A stretch of DNA of 64,000 nt, from NCBI RefSeq assembly GCF_900143245.1, contig NZ_FRDK01000001.1, forward strand, positions 558,001 through 622,000. The letters are read 5' to 3'. Source of the stretch: Flavobacterium fryxellicola. GTDB taxonomy: Bacteria > Bacteroidota > Bacteroidia > Flavobacteriales > Flavobacteriaceae. Each line of letters opens with the position of its first letter. Position 1 is the stretch's first letter. Both the position numbers and the translations under genes were made by a program. Under the pieces are notes generated by a model. That model worked only from the letters and a program-made list of their open reading frames with translations, ran no database searches and was not told the DNA's origin. Below, piece by piece: positions 57,209 through 64,000 of the stretch.

Positions 57209-58096
57209 TCACTTGATTAGAGCAGTTTTTCTCTCTGGCAAGGCTGTTTTTAGTTTATTTTCAAAGGACATATAGAGAATCCCGATTGCTATAAGTTGAA
57301 AAATCAAGGATAGTATGGATCCTTCAAACCCAAAATCACCTCCATTCCAGATGGAGGCTAACTTGTAATCGGTTTGAATGATGGAATAGTTTTCTATACC
57401 ACTAACATTAAAGCCAAAAATTGTTCCTTGAAAAAAATTCCAGCTAAAATGCAAAGCAATGGAAAACCATAAATTTTTAGTGTATAAGTAAGGTAATCCC
57501 AGTAGTATCCCAGCTACGAAAAGATCAATTAAGCCGAAAAAAGTAATGTTAGGATTACCGGCATGCAACAAACTAAAAACCACGGAAGATAGGAGTAAGG
57601 CTGTTACTTTATTAAAAGATTTCATTAAGTTATTTAAAACAAATCCTCTCAATAAAAGTTCTTCGGAAATAGCTACACATACATAATGTAATAAACTTAA
57701 TACGATCAATGGCAAGTTGAAATTGAGACTTCTAAAATGTATTTCGTCAAAAAGCAGTAGGCTTACGAAACCAATTAACATAATTATTAATCCATAATAT
57801 ATTCCGCGAATAGTGTCCTCTTTGATCGATTTTTTTTCAAATCCTAAGCTTATAAATGGTTCTTCGACTACATATTTCATAAAAAACCACAGTGCGGTAA
57901 TTGTGCCAGCTAGTGATGCGAATGATATAATCAAGGTCTGATGGGGACTTCTAGGAATTGACTGAGAGTTCATGAAATCGATCCCTGTTATGCTATAGCC
58001 AATAATTTGAAAAATTCCAACGATTAAAAAATACGGTAGAATTATTTGTAAAACATTTTGCCATCCTTGGTGTTTGTTTGAAATCCTTATTGTCAT
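57209..58096 (-). CDS. CPBP family intramembrane glutamic endopeptidase
   Basis: The 295-residue protein has about eight hydrophobic segments and the CAAX-protease/bacteriocin-processing motifs: EELLLRGFVLN (catalytic Glu pair and Arg), FSLLHAGNPNI (motif 2 His) and ALHFSWNFFQG (motif 3 His/Asn). The substrate is unknown; prenyl-protein processing is not expected in bacteria. Confidence 0.92.
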   Translation of the reverse strand: MTIRISNKHQGWQNVLQIILPYFLIVGIFQIIGYSITGIDFMNSQSIPRSPHQTLIISFASLAGTITALWFFMKYVVEEPFISLGFEKKSIKEDTIRGIYYGLIIMLIGFVSLLLFDEIHFRSLNFNLPLIVLSLLHYVCVAISEELLLRGFVLNNLMKSFNKVTALLLSSVVFSLLHAGNPNITFFGLIDLFVAGILLGLPYLYTKNLWFSIALHFSWNFFQGTIFGFNVSGIENYSIIQTDYKLASIWNGGDFGFEGSILSLIFQLIAIGILYMSFENKLKTALPERKTALIK

Positions 58097-58641
58097 GAAA
58101 GCAGTCTGTATAAATAAATGGAAATTTACAAGTAATTGTATAACATCTTACTCGATTTTGTTGAGATAGCAGAAATAGATGAATTCGGCTACAAAGAGTA
58201 AAGTAAGTACTAAAGTTCCTGTCACTGAAATTTTATAATCCAAATATAAGAATTATTTTATAAAAAAAATATTGCTTTATAAAGTGAAATTAAATTTTCA
58301 CCCTTGTTATAATTCAAAAAAAAACTGAAATAGGACATCATAAAAAAGGGTTTTAAAAAATCAGATCACTATGCTTTTTTGGCACTCAGATTTTTCAACA
58401 TTTCTATAGTCATACTTGCTAAATCAAATTTATATTTCCATCCCCAATCTTCTCTGACTTCATCATCATTGATACTTGCTGGCCAACTGTCGGCTATTTT
58501 TTAATCATTCTTTTAAAATATCACTAAAAGTGGGTATTGTTCGTTGTAAAACTTTGGTTATTTTTATGAAATATTAATTAACAAAAAAAAATATGAAAAC
58601 AAACATACAAACAAACGAGTGACTTAAGACGCAAAATTATA
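58097..58641. other. Intergenic region containing the tdh relic
   Basis: About 545 bases. The minus strand at 58369-58506 carries the relic described separately. Bases 58590-58625 contain ACAAAC-type short repeats in front of the next gene. No other feature seen. Confidence 0.5.
58369..58506 (-). pseudogene. Relic of the tdh 3' end
   Basis: Minus-strand translation KIADSWPASINDDEVREDWG then WKYKFDLASMTIEML matches KIADSWPASIDDAEARKDWN, WKHEFDLESMTTNML at the C-terminus of the threonine dehydrogenase at 60634. The similarity stops abruptly at the KIA codons, where the frame breaks. The relic lies beyond two accessory genes, in the same orientation as the intact gene and about 2.1 kb from its end. 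Confidence 0.88.
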
Positions 58642-59943
58642 TTGCTTTTTATGAGTTGTACTCTTTCTTTTATGCATTCTTGCAGTCTCGACGATGCATT
58701 AATACAAAAAGATTCAAATATTCAAACCGTATCAAGAGAACAGGCGATTCAGTTTTTACAACAAAATCTGCTAAAAGGTAGCGGTAACAAAACATCCAAA
58801 ACGACTACTTTGTCTAATTATGATGCGATAACGCTAGAAAAAATAACAAATAGCGATCAATTGTTAACTGTAATTCCTTTGCCGTATAATGACAAACAAC
58901 AAAACAGTAGAGTATTATTGCTTACAGTAAACGACACATTAAAAAGTGCGGTTTTTACAATGTATCCTGATGTTGCCCAAAGCACAAAAGAGTTTTCAGG
59001 TCGAGTAATAATCACTAGTATGAACGGTGACTTTTTTAAGGGATTTAGAATGAAAAACGGATACATTATCTCAAAATTCATAAAAAAGTCATCTGCCTAT
59101 ACAACAAATAAAATAGAAAGCAGATCCGCACTAACATATGCTACCGAGCCAATACAACTGCATGAAGTAATAATTCCTGCAAGAAAACCCGTTCAAAGCC
59201 TAACCGTGGCTTATCTGTACGTTTATTCTTACGAAATAGAATCAAGCAATGTTTCTCTTCTTAATTGGGGTTTTAGTGGCGGTGGCGGTGGTGGCGGTGA
59301 AGAAGAGGAAGTTGCAGATCCTTGTCTAAAAATAAAAGCACAAATTGATAATGTCGTAATTAAAGCAAAAATTGACGCTTTAAAAGGTAAAACTGCCAAT
59401 AAAAATGAAGCTGGTATAGTTCAAAAGAAAGATGGTACTTTTGCCGATATGATAGCCGCTACAAATTCTAACGAATTAAACATGCCTCCTGGTACCGATT
59501 TTACTGGGAGTATGCATACTCATCAAGACCCTTATTCAAGTGGCAGGTTTCGAGAAAATGGAACTCCGATAATGCTTAGACCAATACTAATTTTTTCACC
59601 CAAAGATGTTGTTCATTTTTTAGAGTTTTTAAACAATACTAAAAAAAATAATGCCCCAATTACAGAGGTATATAGCACAATGATTTCTAGTTCTGCGGTT
59701 TATCAGTTAAGATTTACGGGTAATATTACTGATGTAAAAATAGATTGTGATATTTCAGATTTAAATATTAAGTATGTTAAAAGTATAAAAGATAATGGTA
59801 ACGACAAGAAGTTAGGCTTTTTAAAGTTTTTAGAAGATAATATTGGTATTAAGGGAATAGAATTATATGAAATCAACAGTGATAACTCTACTGTTAAAAT
59901 AACACTAGATAACAATAAAATAAGTAATATACCATGCAAATAA
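58642..59943 (+). CDS. Lipoprotein with Gly-rich linker and possible JAB/MPN-like C-terminal domain
   Basis: Residues 1-15 form a lipoprotein signal (FMHSCS). An N-terminal region of about 180 residues leads to a Gly7-Glu4 linker (near residue 213), then a domain with GTDFTGSMHTHQDPYSSGRF and FSPKDVVHFL. HxH followed by S-P-x-D is reminiscent of JAB/MPN metalloproteases and of C-terminal domains of secreted Bacteroidota toxins, but spacing is longer than usual. The start is unclear: TTG 58642 and ATG 58651 give weak signals, and an ATG at 58593 is one base out of frame. Part of the accessory block in front of tdh. Confidence 0.65.
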   Translation: MLFMSCTLSFMHSCSLDDALIQKDSNIQTVSREQAIQFLQQNLLKGSGNKTSKTTTLSNYDAITLEKITNSDQLLTVIPLPYNDKQQNSRVLLLTVNDTLKSAVFTMYPDVAQSTKEFSGRVIITSMNGDFFKGFRMKNGYIISKFIKKSSAYTTNKIESRSALTYATEPIQLHEVIIPARKPVQSLTVAYLYVYSYEIESSNVSLLNWGFSGGGGGGGEEEEVADPCLKIKAQIDNVVIKAKIDALKGKTANKNEAGIVQKKDGTFADMIAATNSNELNMPPGTDFTGSMHTHQDPYSSGRFRENGTPIMLRPILIFSPKDVVHFLEFLNNTKKNNAPITEVYSTMISSSAVYQLRFTGNITDVKIDCDISDLNIKYVKSIKDNGNDKKLGFLKFLEDNIGIKGIELYEINSDNSTVKITLDNNKISNIPCK

Positions 59944-59963
59944 AAACACAAAAAATAAAAAAC

Positions 59964-60530
59964 ATGAAAAATATAGTTATAATATTATTAATATTATTCA
60001 ATTTACAATGTAAAGCTCAAACAATTATTCCTGTTGAAAAAGTAATTGATTACATGGGTTCAAGTATAAGTTTCCCAGCAGGTTCTTATATAAAAGATGT
60101 TAATCATAAATTAGATGTTTTTACTGGTACTTGGAAAGGAGTGCATGGTGATAAAATATATTCTTTCACTATTTCAAAATTCACTGATATCCGTTCAAAT
60201 GTTAAAGAAGATATACTTATTATTCGTTATCTAATAACAAATACTAATGGATATATTTTGGAAGATACAAGATCTTTACCTGATCTAAACCCCTATCTTA
60301 TTCAAGGGTATTATTTAGAACAAACTACTTATGCATTAACTTACAGTGGTAAAAATGCAAAATGCGGACAAACAGGTACGATATTCATAGATTGGCTTAA
60401 AGGTAGTAATAATACTAAAATGACTTTATTTCTTGAGCCTGAACAAATGATAATTTCTTCTCGAGAATGTCCTAATGGTAGAGCAGAGCAAATTATACCA
60501 CATGAACAAATTATTTTAAGTAAAGAATAA
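59964..60530 (+). CDS. DUF6705-like exported protein
   Basis: The 188-residue protein has a signal (LQCKAQ). The mature part starts with IPVEKVIDYMGSSISFPAGS and YIKDVNHKLDVFTGTWKGVH, which I associate with DUF6705 proteins. An earlier in-frame start overlaps the upstream gene by 10 bases, but ATG 59964 is adjacent to the signal. It is paired with the lipoprotein gene at 58642 and could be its partner or immunity-type protein; that is speculation. Confidence 0.7.
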   Translation: MKNIVIILLILFNLQCKAQTIIPVEKVIDYMGSSISFPAGSYIKDVNHKLDVFTGTWKGVHGDKIYSFTISKFTDIRSNVKEDILIIRYLITNTNGYILEDTRSLPDLNPYLIQGYYLEQTTYALTYSGKNAKCGQTGTIFIDWLKGSNNTKMTLFLEPEQMIISSRECPNGRAEQIIPHEQIILSKE

Positions 60531-60586
60531 TATTGTTAATTAAATGCAAAGAAGCATATTCAATTAAAAATGAATCGTAACCAAAA

Positions 60587-60620
60587 AAAGCCGCAAAACT
60601 TAAATTTTGCGGCATTCTTT
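60587..60620. terminator. Terminator between DUF6705-like gene and tdh
   Basis: AAAGCCGCAAAA and TTTTGCGGCATTCTTT arms around a 6-base loop, between convergent genes. Confidence 0.82.
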
Positions 60621-60633
60621 GTGCTTAATATTT

Positions 60634-61572
60634 TTACTTCAAATGTTCCAGCATATTAGTAGTCATGCTCTCTAGATCAAACTCATGTTTCCAGTTCCAG
60701 TCTTTTCTAGCTTCAGCATCATCAATACTTGCTGGCCAGCTGTCGGCTATTTTTTGACGAAAGTCAGGATTATAAGTAACTGTAAATTCAGGAATGTGTT
60801 TCTGGATTTCGGCAGCAATTTCTGTGGGTGTAAAACTCATCGCGGCTAGATTGTACGAAGATCGAATTTTGATTTCTTCAACGGGAGCTTGCATGATTTT
60901 TATAGTCGCAGCAATCGCATCATCCATATACATCATTGGCATTTTAGTTTCGGAGGATAAAAAACATTCGTAAGTTTTATCAGCAAGTGCTTTGTGAAAA
61001 ATATCAACTGCATAATCCGTAGTTCCACCACCAGGAGGCGATGACCAGCTGATTAAACCCGGATAACGGATGCTTCTTACATCTACACCAAAAATATTAT
61101 GGTAGTATTCACACCATCTTTCGCCCGCTTGTTTGCTGATTCCGTACACCGTTGAAGGCTCCATAATCGTGTATTGAGGCGTATTTTCTTTTGGAGTTGT
61201 GGGTCCAAAAACGGCAATACTCGAAGGCCAAAATATCTTTTTTATTTTTCCGGCTTTCGCCAAATTCAAAACGTGAAACAACGAATTCATATTTAAATCC
61301 CAAGCAAAGGCTGGGTTTTTCTCTGCTGTCGCTGATAATAAAGCAGCCATCAAATATACATCGGTGATTTGATGCAATTCTACTAAATGTTCAATTTGAT
61401 TAAAATCCAACGCATTCACCACTTCAAACGGTCCGGAATTAACGACATCGATATTCAATTTTCTGATGTCCGAAGCAATTACATTTTCGGTTCCGTAAAT
61501 GGAGCGTAACTTTTGCGTTAGCTCCGTTCCTATTTGGCCACAAGCGCCTATAATCAATATTTTAGTACTCAT
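60634..61572 (-). CDS. tdh: NAD-dependent L-threonine 3-dehydrogenase (SDR/epimerase type)
   Basis: The 312-residue protein has the SDR motif ILIIGACGQIGTELTQKL, then GTENVIASDI, the catalytic YGISKQAGERW (YxxxK) and YPGLISWSSPPGGGTTDYA. This matches the short-chain-type threonine dehydrogenases known from cold-adapted Flavobacterium, which are about 312 residues long. The frame is open 13 codons earlier, but MSTKILIIG at 61572 is the family start. It oxidises threonine to 2-amino-3-ketobutyrate. A decayed second copy of its 3' end lies at 58369-58506. Confidence 0.93.
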   Translation of the reverse strand: MSTKILIIGACGQIGTELTQKLRSIYGTENVIASDIRKLNIDVVNSGPFEVVNALDFNQIEHLVELHQITDVYLMAALLSATAEKNPAFAWDLNMNSLFHVLNLAKAGKIKKIFWPSSIAVFGPTTPKENTPQYTIMEPSTVYGISKQAGERWCEYYHNIFGVDVRSIRYPGLISWSSPPGGGTTDYAVDIFHKALADKTYECFLSSETKMPMMYMDDAIAATIKIMQAPVEEIKIRSSYNLAAMSFTPTEIAAEIQKHIPEFTVTYNPDFRQKIADSWPASIDDAEARKDWNWKHEFDLESMTTNMLEHLK

Positions 61573-61591
61573 TTTTATCTGTTTTGAAAAA

Positions 61592-61599
61592 CAAAGATA
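61592..61599 (-). promoter_or_regulatory. Candidate -7 box of tdh
   Basis: Minus-strand TATCTTTG matches TAnnTTTG 20 bases before the tdh start. No strong -33 match. Confidence 0.5.
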
Positions 61600-61951
61600 A
61601 CGTTTTCGCAAATACCATAATTTTGATAAAAATGATGATAAATATCTTAAAATAATGATAATAATTTAGATGATTTATTAATTGTGCTTTTTTTTAAATA
61701 TAAAAATTGCTGCCGTACTATTAATTTAATAGTCCAAAATGTGAATTTTAAATCAAGATTAATTTCGTCGAAATATTTTGGTATGAATTATAAAATTGCT
61801 TTGGTGTAATTCCTTATTTATTTTCAGAGACAATACCTTTTTTGACACCTTTATTTATAGATTGTTTATCCTAAAATAAAATACTTTTTTAGGAGGTAAA
61901 AAAGCATAAAGCATTCCCATTTCTGGAATTCGTTATTGTAGATTTACTTCG

Positions 61952-61959
61952 TAACTTTG
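61952..61959 (+). promoter_or_regulatory. Candidate -7 box at the lipoprotein start
   Basis: TAACTTTG matches TAnnTTTG. Transcription would start around 61965, so the ATG at 61967 would be leaderless and the ATG at 61979 would have a leader of about 14 bases. This favours the later start. Confidence 0.5.
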
Positions 61960-61978
61960 TGCTTTAATGAAATTAAAA

Positions 61979-62584
61979 ATGAAATACAAATTCGCCGTTT
62001 TCTTTTCTCTGGTTTTTCTATTGTTCTCTTGTAAAAATGAGGATGAAAAACGCATTGCGGAGAATGAAAAAGAGATCCAAAGAAGAGAAATCATATTTAC
62101 TAATATACAGAAAGGATGGGTTTTTTACGACACTCCGGTAACAGAAGCTTCTGAAAACAGTGTGGCAACTTGGAGTGAGTGGCGAATTTTTTTAGCAGAA
62201 TTAGCGCAAAAACCCAAAAAAACAATTGGTGCTTTTCAGCAAAAATCAAAGTCGCTTACCAAAAAAGCAATGGCTTTAAATGATAACATTCCTTTTGAAT
62301 TTAGTAAACCACAGATAAAAAGCAGGATTTCGACCTTAATTACTAAAGTTCAAATGCTGGATTTATTCCTTAATCTAGATACTATTCCAGATAAAAAAGT
62401 GACGCAGTTAGTTGCTGAAATTAATTTGGAACTCGTTTCCTTACAAAGACAAATGGACAAAATTGTTGACAAAAGTAACATTCCAGTCGAAGAAGGAGAA
62501 TCTGACTTGTTGAAAATGATGGATACCACAAGAGCCATTCCCAATACACCAATCATAGATCCAAATATTCCACGCGTTGAGTAA
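61979..62584 (+). CDS. Hypothetical lipoprotein upstream of mfd
   Basis: The roughly 201-residue protein has a lipoprotein signal (FLLFSCKN), a charged helical stretch (EKRIAENEKEIQRREI), and a mostly helical mature part. No named family. The frame also has ATG 61967, four codons earlier. Its 3' end overlaps the mfd start by 8 bases, so the two are cotranscribed and possibly coupled. Conserved gene order with mfd in Flavobacterium is my recollection, not checked. Confidence 0.75.
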   Translation: MKYKFAVFFSLVFLLFSCKNEDEKRIAENEKEIQRREIIFTNIQKGWVFYDTPVTEASENSVATWSEWRIFLAELAQKPKKTIGAFQQKSKSLTKKAMALNDNIPFEFSKPQIKSRISTLITKVQMLDLFLNLDTIPDKKVTQLVAEINLELVSLQRQMDKIVDKSNIPVEEGESDLLKMMDTTRAIPNTPIIDPNIPRVE

Positions 62585-64000
62585 AACAGCCTTATACACT
62601 ACCTACGATAATTCGCCTAAAACCAAGCAAATTGTTGCCTGTCTATTAGAGAATAACCAAGTTAAGATGCACCTTTCGGGACTACTAGGTTCTGCACTTT
62701 CATTTGTAATGCGGTCACTTTTTAAAAAATCAGAGCTCCCTTTTTTAATCGTTGTAAATAATAAAGAAGAAGCAGCCTATTATTTGAATGATTTAGAACA
62801 AATGATTGGTGAGCAAGATGTACTTTTTTATCCGGGCTCATTTCGCCGTCCGTACCAAATAGAAGAAACCGATAATGCCAATGTGTTGCTTCGTGCTGAG
62901 GTGCTAAACAGAATCAATTCCCGCAAAAAGCCGGCCGTTATTGTTACGTATCCCGAAGCCTTGTTTGAAAAAGTGGTCACTCGAAAAGAATTGGACAAAA
63001 ATACACTGAAAGTAACTGTTGGCGATAAGATTTCGATTGACTTTATTAACGAAGTATTATTCGAATACGAGTTCAAAAGAGTCGATTTTATTACGGAACC
63101 TGGAGAATTTTCGGTTCGCGGAGGAATTGTCGATGTGTTTTCGTTTTCAAATGATAATCCGTACCGAATCGAGTTTTTTGGCGATGAAGTGGAAAGTATT
63201 CGAAGTTTTGATGTTGCGACTCAATTGTCAATTTTACAACAGAAGAAAATCACGATCATCCCAAATGTGGAAAACAAAGTTTTTCAGGAAAATCGAGAAA
63301 GCTTCTTAGATTATATTTCGGAGAAAACCGTTATTGTAATTCAAAATACGGAAGATTTTCTATTACAACTGGACAAACAATTTGGCAAAGCCGAAGAAGC
63401 TTTTGCAAAGTTATCTCAGGAAATCAAGCGTTCATCGCCGGAACAATTGTTTTTAAACCAAGCGGAGTTTATAAAAAGAGCCTTGGATTTTTCGATTGTC
63501 GAGTTGAGTTCGAAAGCTATTTTTAGAACAAACAAAAAATTCGAATACTACATTCAGCCACAACCGTCGTTCAACAAACAATTTGATTTATTGTTGAATA
63601 ATTTGAGCGAGAATCATTTCAATGGATACAAAAATCATTTGTTTTGTTCTAATGATGCGCAAGCCAAACGATTTCATGATATTTTTGAAACCTTGGATGA
63701 AGCCAATTCCGAGAATATTCGCAAGCAATACCACACCGTTGTTTTGCCTTTGTACCAAGGATTTATCGACGAAGAAAACCAAATTACCTGCTATACGGAT
63801 CACCAGATTTTTGAACGCTATCATAAATTCAACATTAAAAACGGTTATTCTAAAAAACAAAATATCACGTTAAAAGAACTAACAACTTTAGCTGTTGGCG
63901 ATTATGTGACGCATATTGACCACGGAATTGGACGTTTTGGAGGTTTACAAAAAATACAAGTCGAAGGCAAAACACAAGAAGCAATCAAGCTCGTTTATGC
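62577..64000 (+). CDS. mfd: Transcription-repair coupling factor Mfd, N-terminal part (runs off the window)
   Basis: The frame is open from the TTG at 62577 to the end of the window, about 474 codons. It begins LSKTALYTTYDNSPKTKQ and contains the UvrB-like module of Mfd: LPFLIVVNNKEEAAYYLNDL, VLFYPGSFRRPYQIEE, EFSVRGGIVDVFSF and YRIEFFGDEVESIRSFD, then the RNA-polymerase-interacting region start (GDYVTHIDHGIGRFGGL). Mfd removes stalled RNA polymerase and recruits UvrA. TTG 62577 is chosen because it gives the family N-terminus; the next in-frame ATG (62667) would remove 30 residues. Confidence 0.93.
   Translation, partial: MSKTALYTTYDNSPKTKQIVACLLENNQVKMHLSGLLGSALSFVMRSLFKKSELPFLIVVNNKEEAAYYLNDLEQMIGEQDVLFYPGSFRRPYQIEETDNANVLLRAEVLNRINSRKKPAVIVTYPEALFEKVVTRKELDKNTLKVTVGDKISIDFINEVLFEYEFKRVDFITEPGEFSVRGGIVDVFSFSNDNPYRIEFFGDEVESIRSFDVATQLSILQQKKITIIPNVENKVFQENRESFLDYISEKTVIVIQNTEDFLLQLDKQFGKAEEAFAKLSQEIKRSSPEQLFLNQAEFIKRALDFSIVELSSKAIFRTNKKFEYYIQPQPSFNKQFDLLLNNLSENHFNGYKNHLFCSNDAQAKRFHDIFETLDEANSENIRKQYHTVVLPLYQGFIDEENQITCYTDHQIFERYHKFNIKNGYSKKQNITLKELTTLAVGDYVTHIDHGIGRFGGLQKIQVEGKTQEAIKLVY

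Overview
The window is a 64 kb piece of an AT-rich Bacteroidota chromosome, almost certainly Flavobacterium or a very close relative. The evidence is the gene content (GH97, DUF6377, DUF5689, DUF3078, DUF2480, DUF6705, an SDR-type L-threonine dehydrogenase and a Flavobacterium-style suf cluster), the general lack of Shine-Dalgarno sequences, and repeated matches to the Bacteroidota -7 box TAnnTTTG. No rRNA, CRISPR array, prophage, complete insertion sequence or integrase was seen. One tRNA (Asn, GTT) is present.

Layout. 0.4-5 kb: Pit-type phosphate transporter, polysaccharide deacetylase and a lipoprotein. 5-9.5 kb: a TonB-dependent receptor convergent with a cytochrome c / PQQ-type sugar dehydrogenase pair. 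10-12.6 kb: DUF2452 protein and an esterase lipoprotein. 12.7-15.7 kb: a low-GC accessory patch with an HNH endonuclease, an 85-aa protein and an HpaII-like restriction endonuclease that looks N-terminally shortened, next to a truncated XRE regulator and a transposase-like fragment. 16-21.6 kb: tRNA-Asn, RseP, Old Yellow Enzyme, Gfo/Idh/MocA oxidoreductase and an MFS transporter. 22-31 kb: TonB receptor, DUF5689 lipoprotein, FKBP isomerase, then GH97 glucosidase and a SusR-like DUF6377 regulator. 32-39 kb: hflX and a zinc alcohol dehydrogenase with two accessory blocks between them. 39.5-50.8 kb: the suf Fe-S assembly cluster (A, B, C, D, S, E, T-like) with unrelated genes interspersed. 51-58 kb: metallo-hydrolase, subtilisin-like and M1 peptidases, FAD oxidoreductase and CPBP protease. 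58-61.6 kb: an accessory pair, then threonine dehydrogenase. The window ends inside mfd.

The most unusual observation is a recurring architecture. At three places (hflX, adh, tdh) an intact housekeeping gene is followed by one or two accessory genes and then, in the same orientation, by a decayed second copy of that gene's own 3' end. The hflX and adh relics face each other with about 340 bp between them, as if they preserve an ancestral hflX-adh convergent junction into which cargo was placed on both sides. No recombinase is present. My inference is that cargo arrived on DNA carrying a diverged copy of the anchor gene's end, through homology-anchored illegitimate recombination or an unrecognised element that targets gene ends.

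Other notable items: two copies of a 197-bp terminal-inverted-repeat element, one with an apparent 6-bp target duplication; four members of a dispersed palindromic repeat family; a hydrolase gene bracketed by about 119-bp direct repeats; and two small genes in the suf cluster (GxxExxY and four-helix-bundle families) that each carry an in-frame stop. All family names come from reading the sequence; no database search was run.
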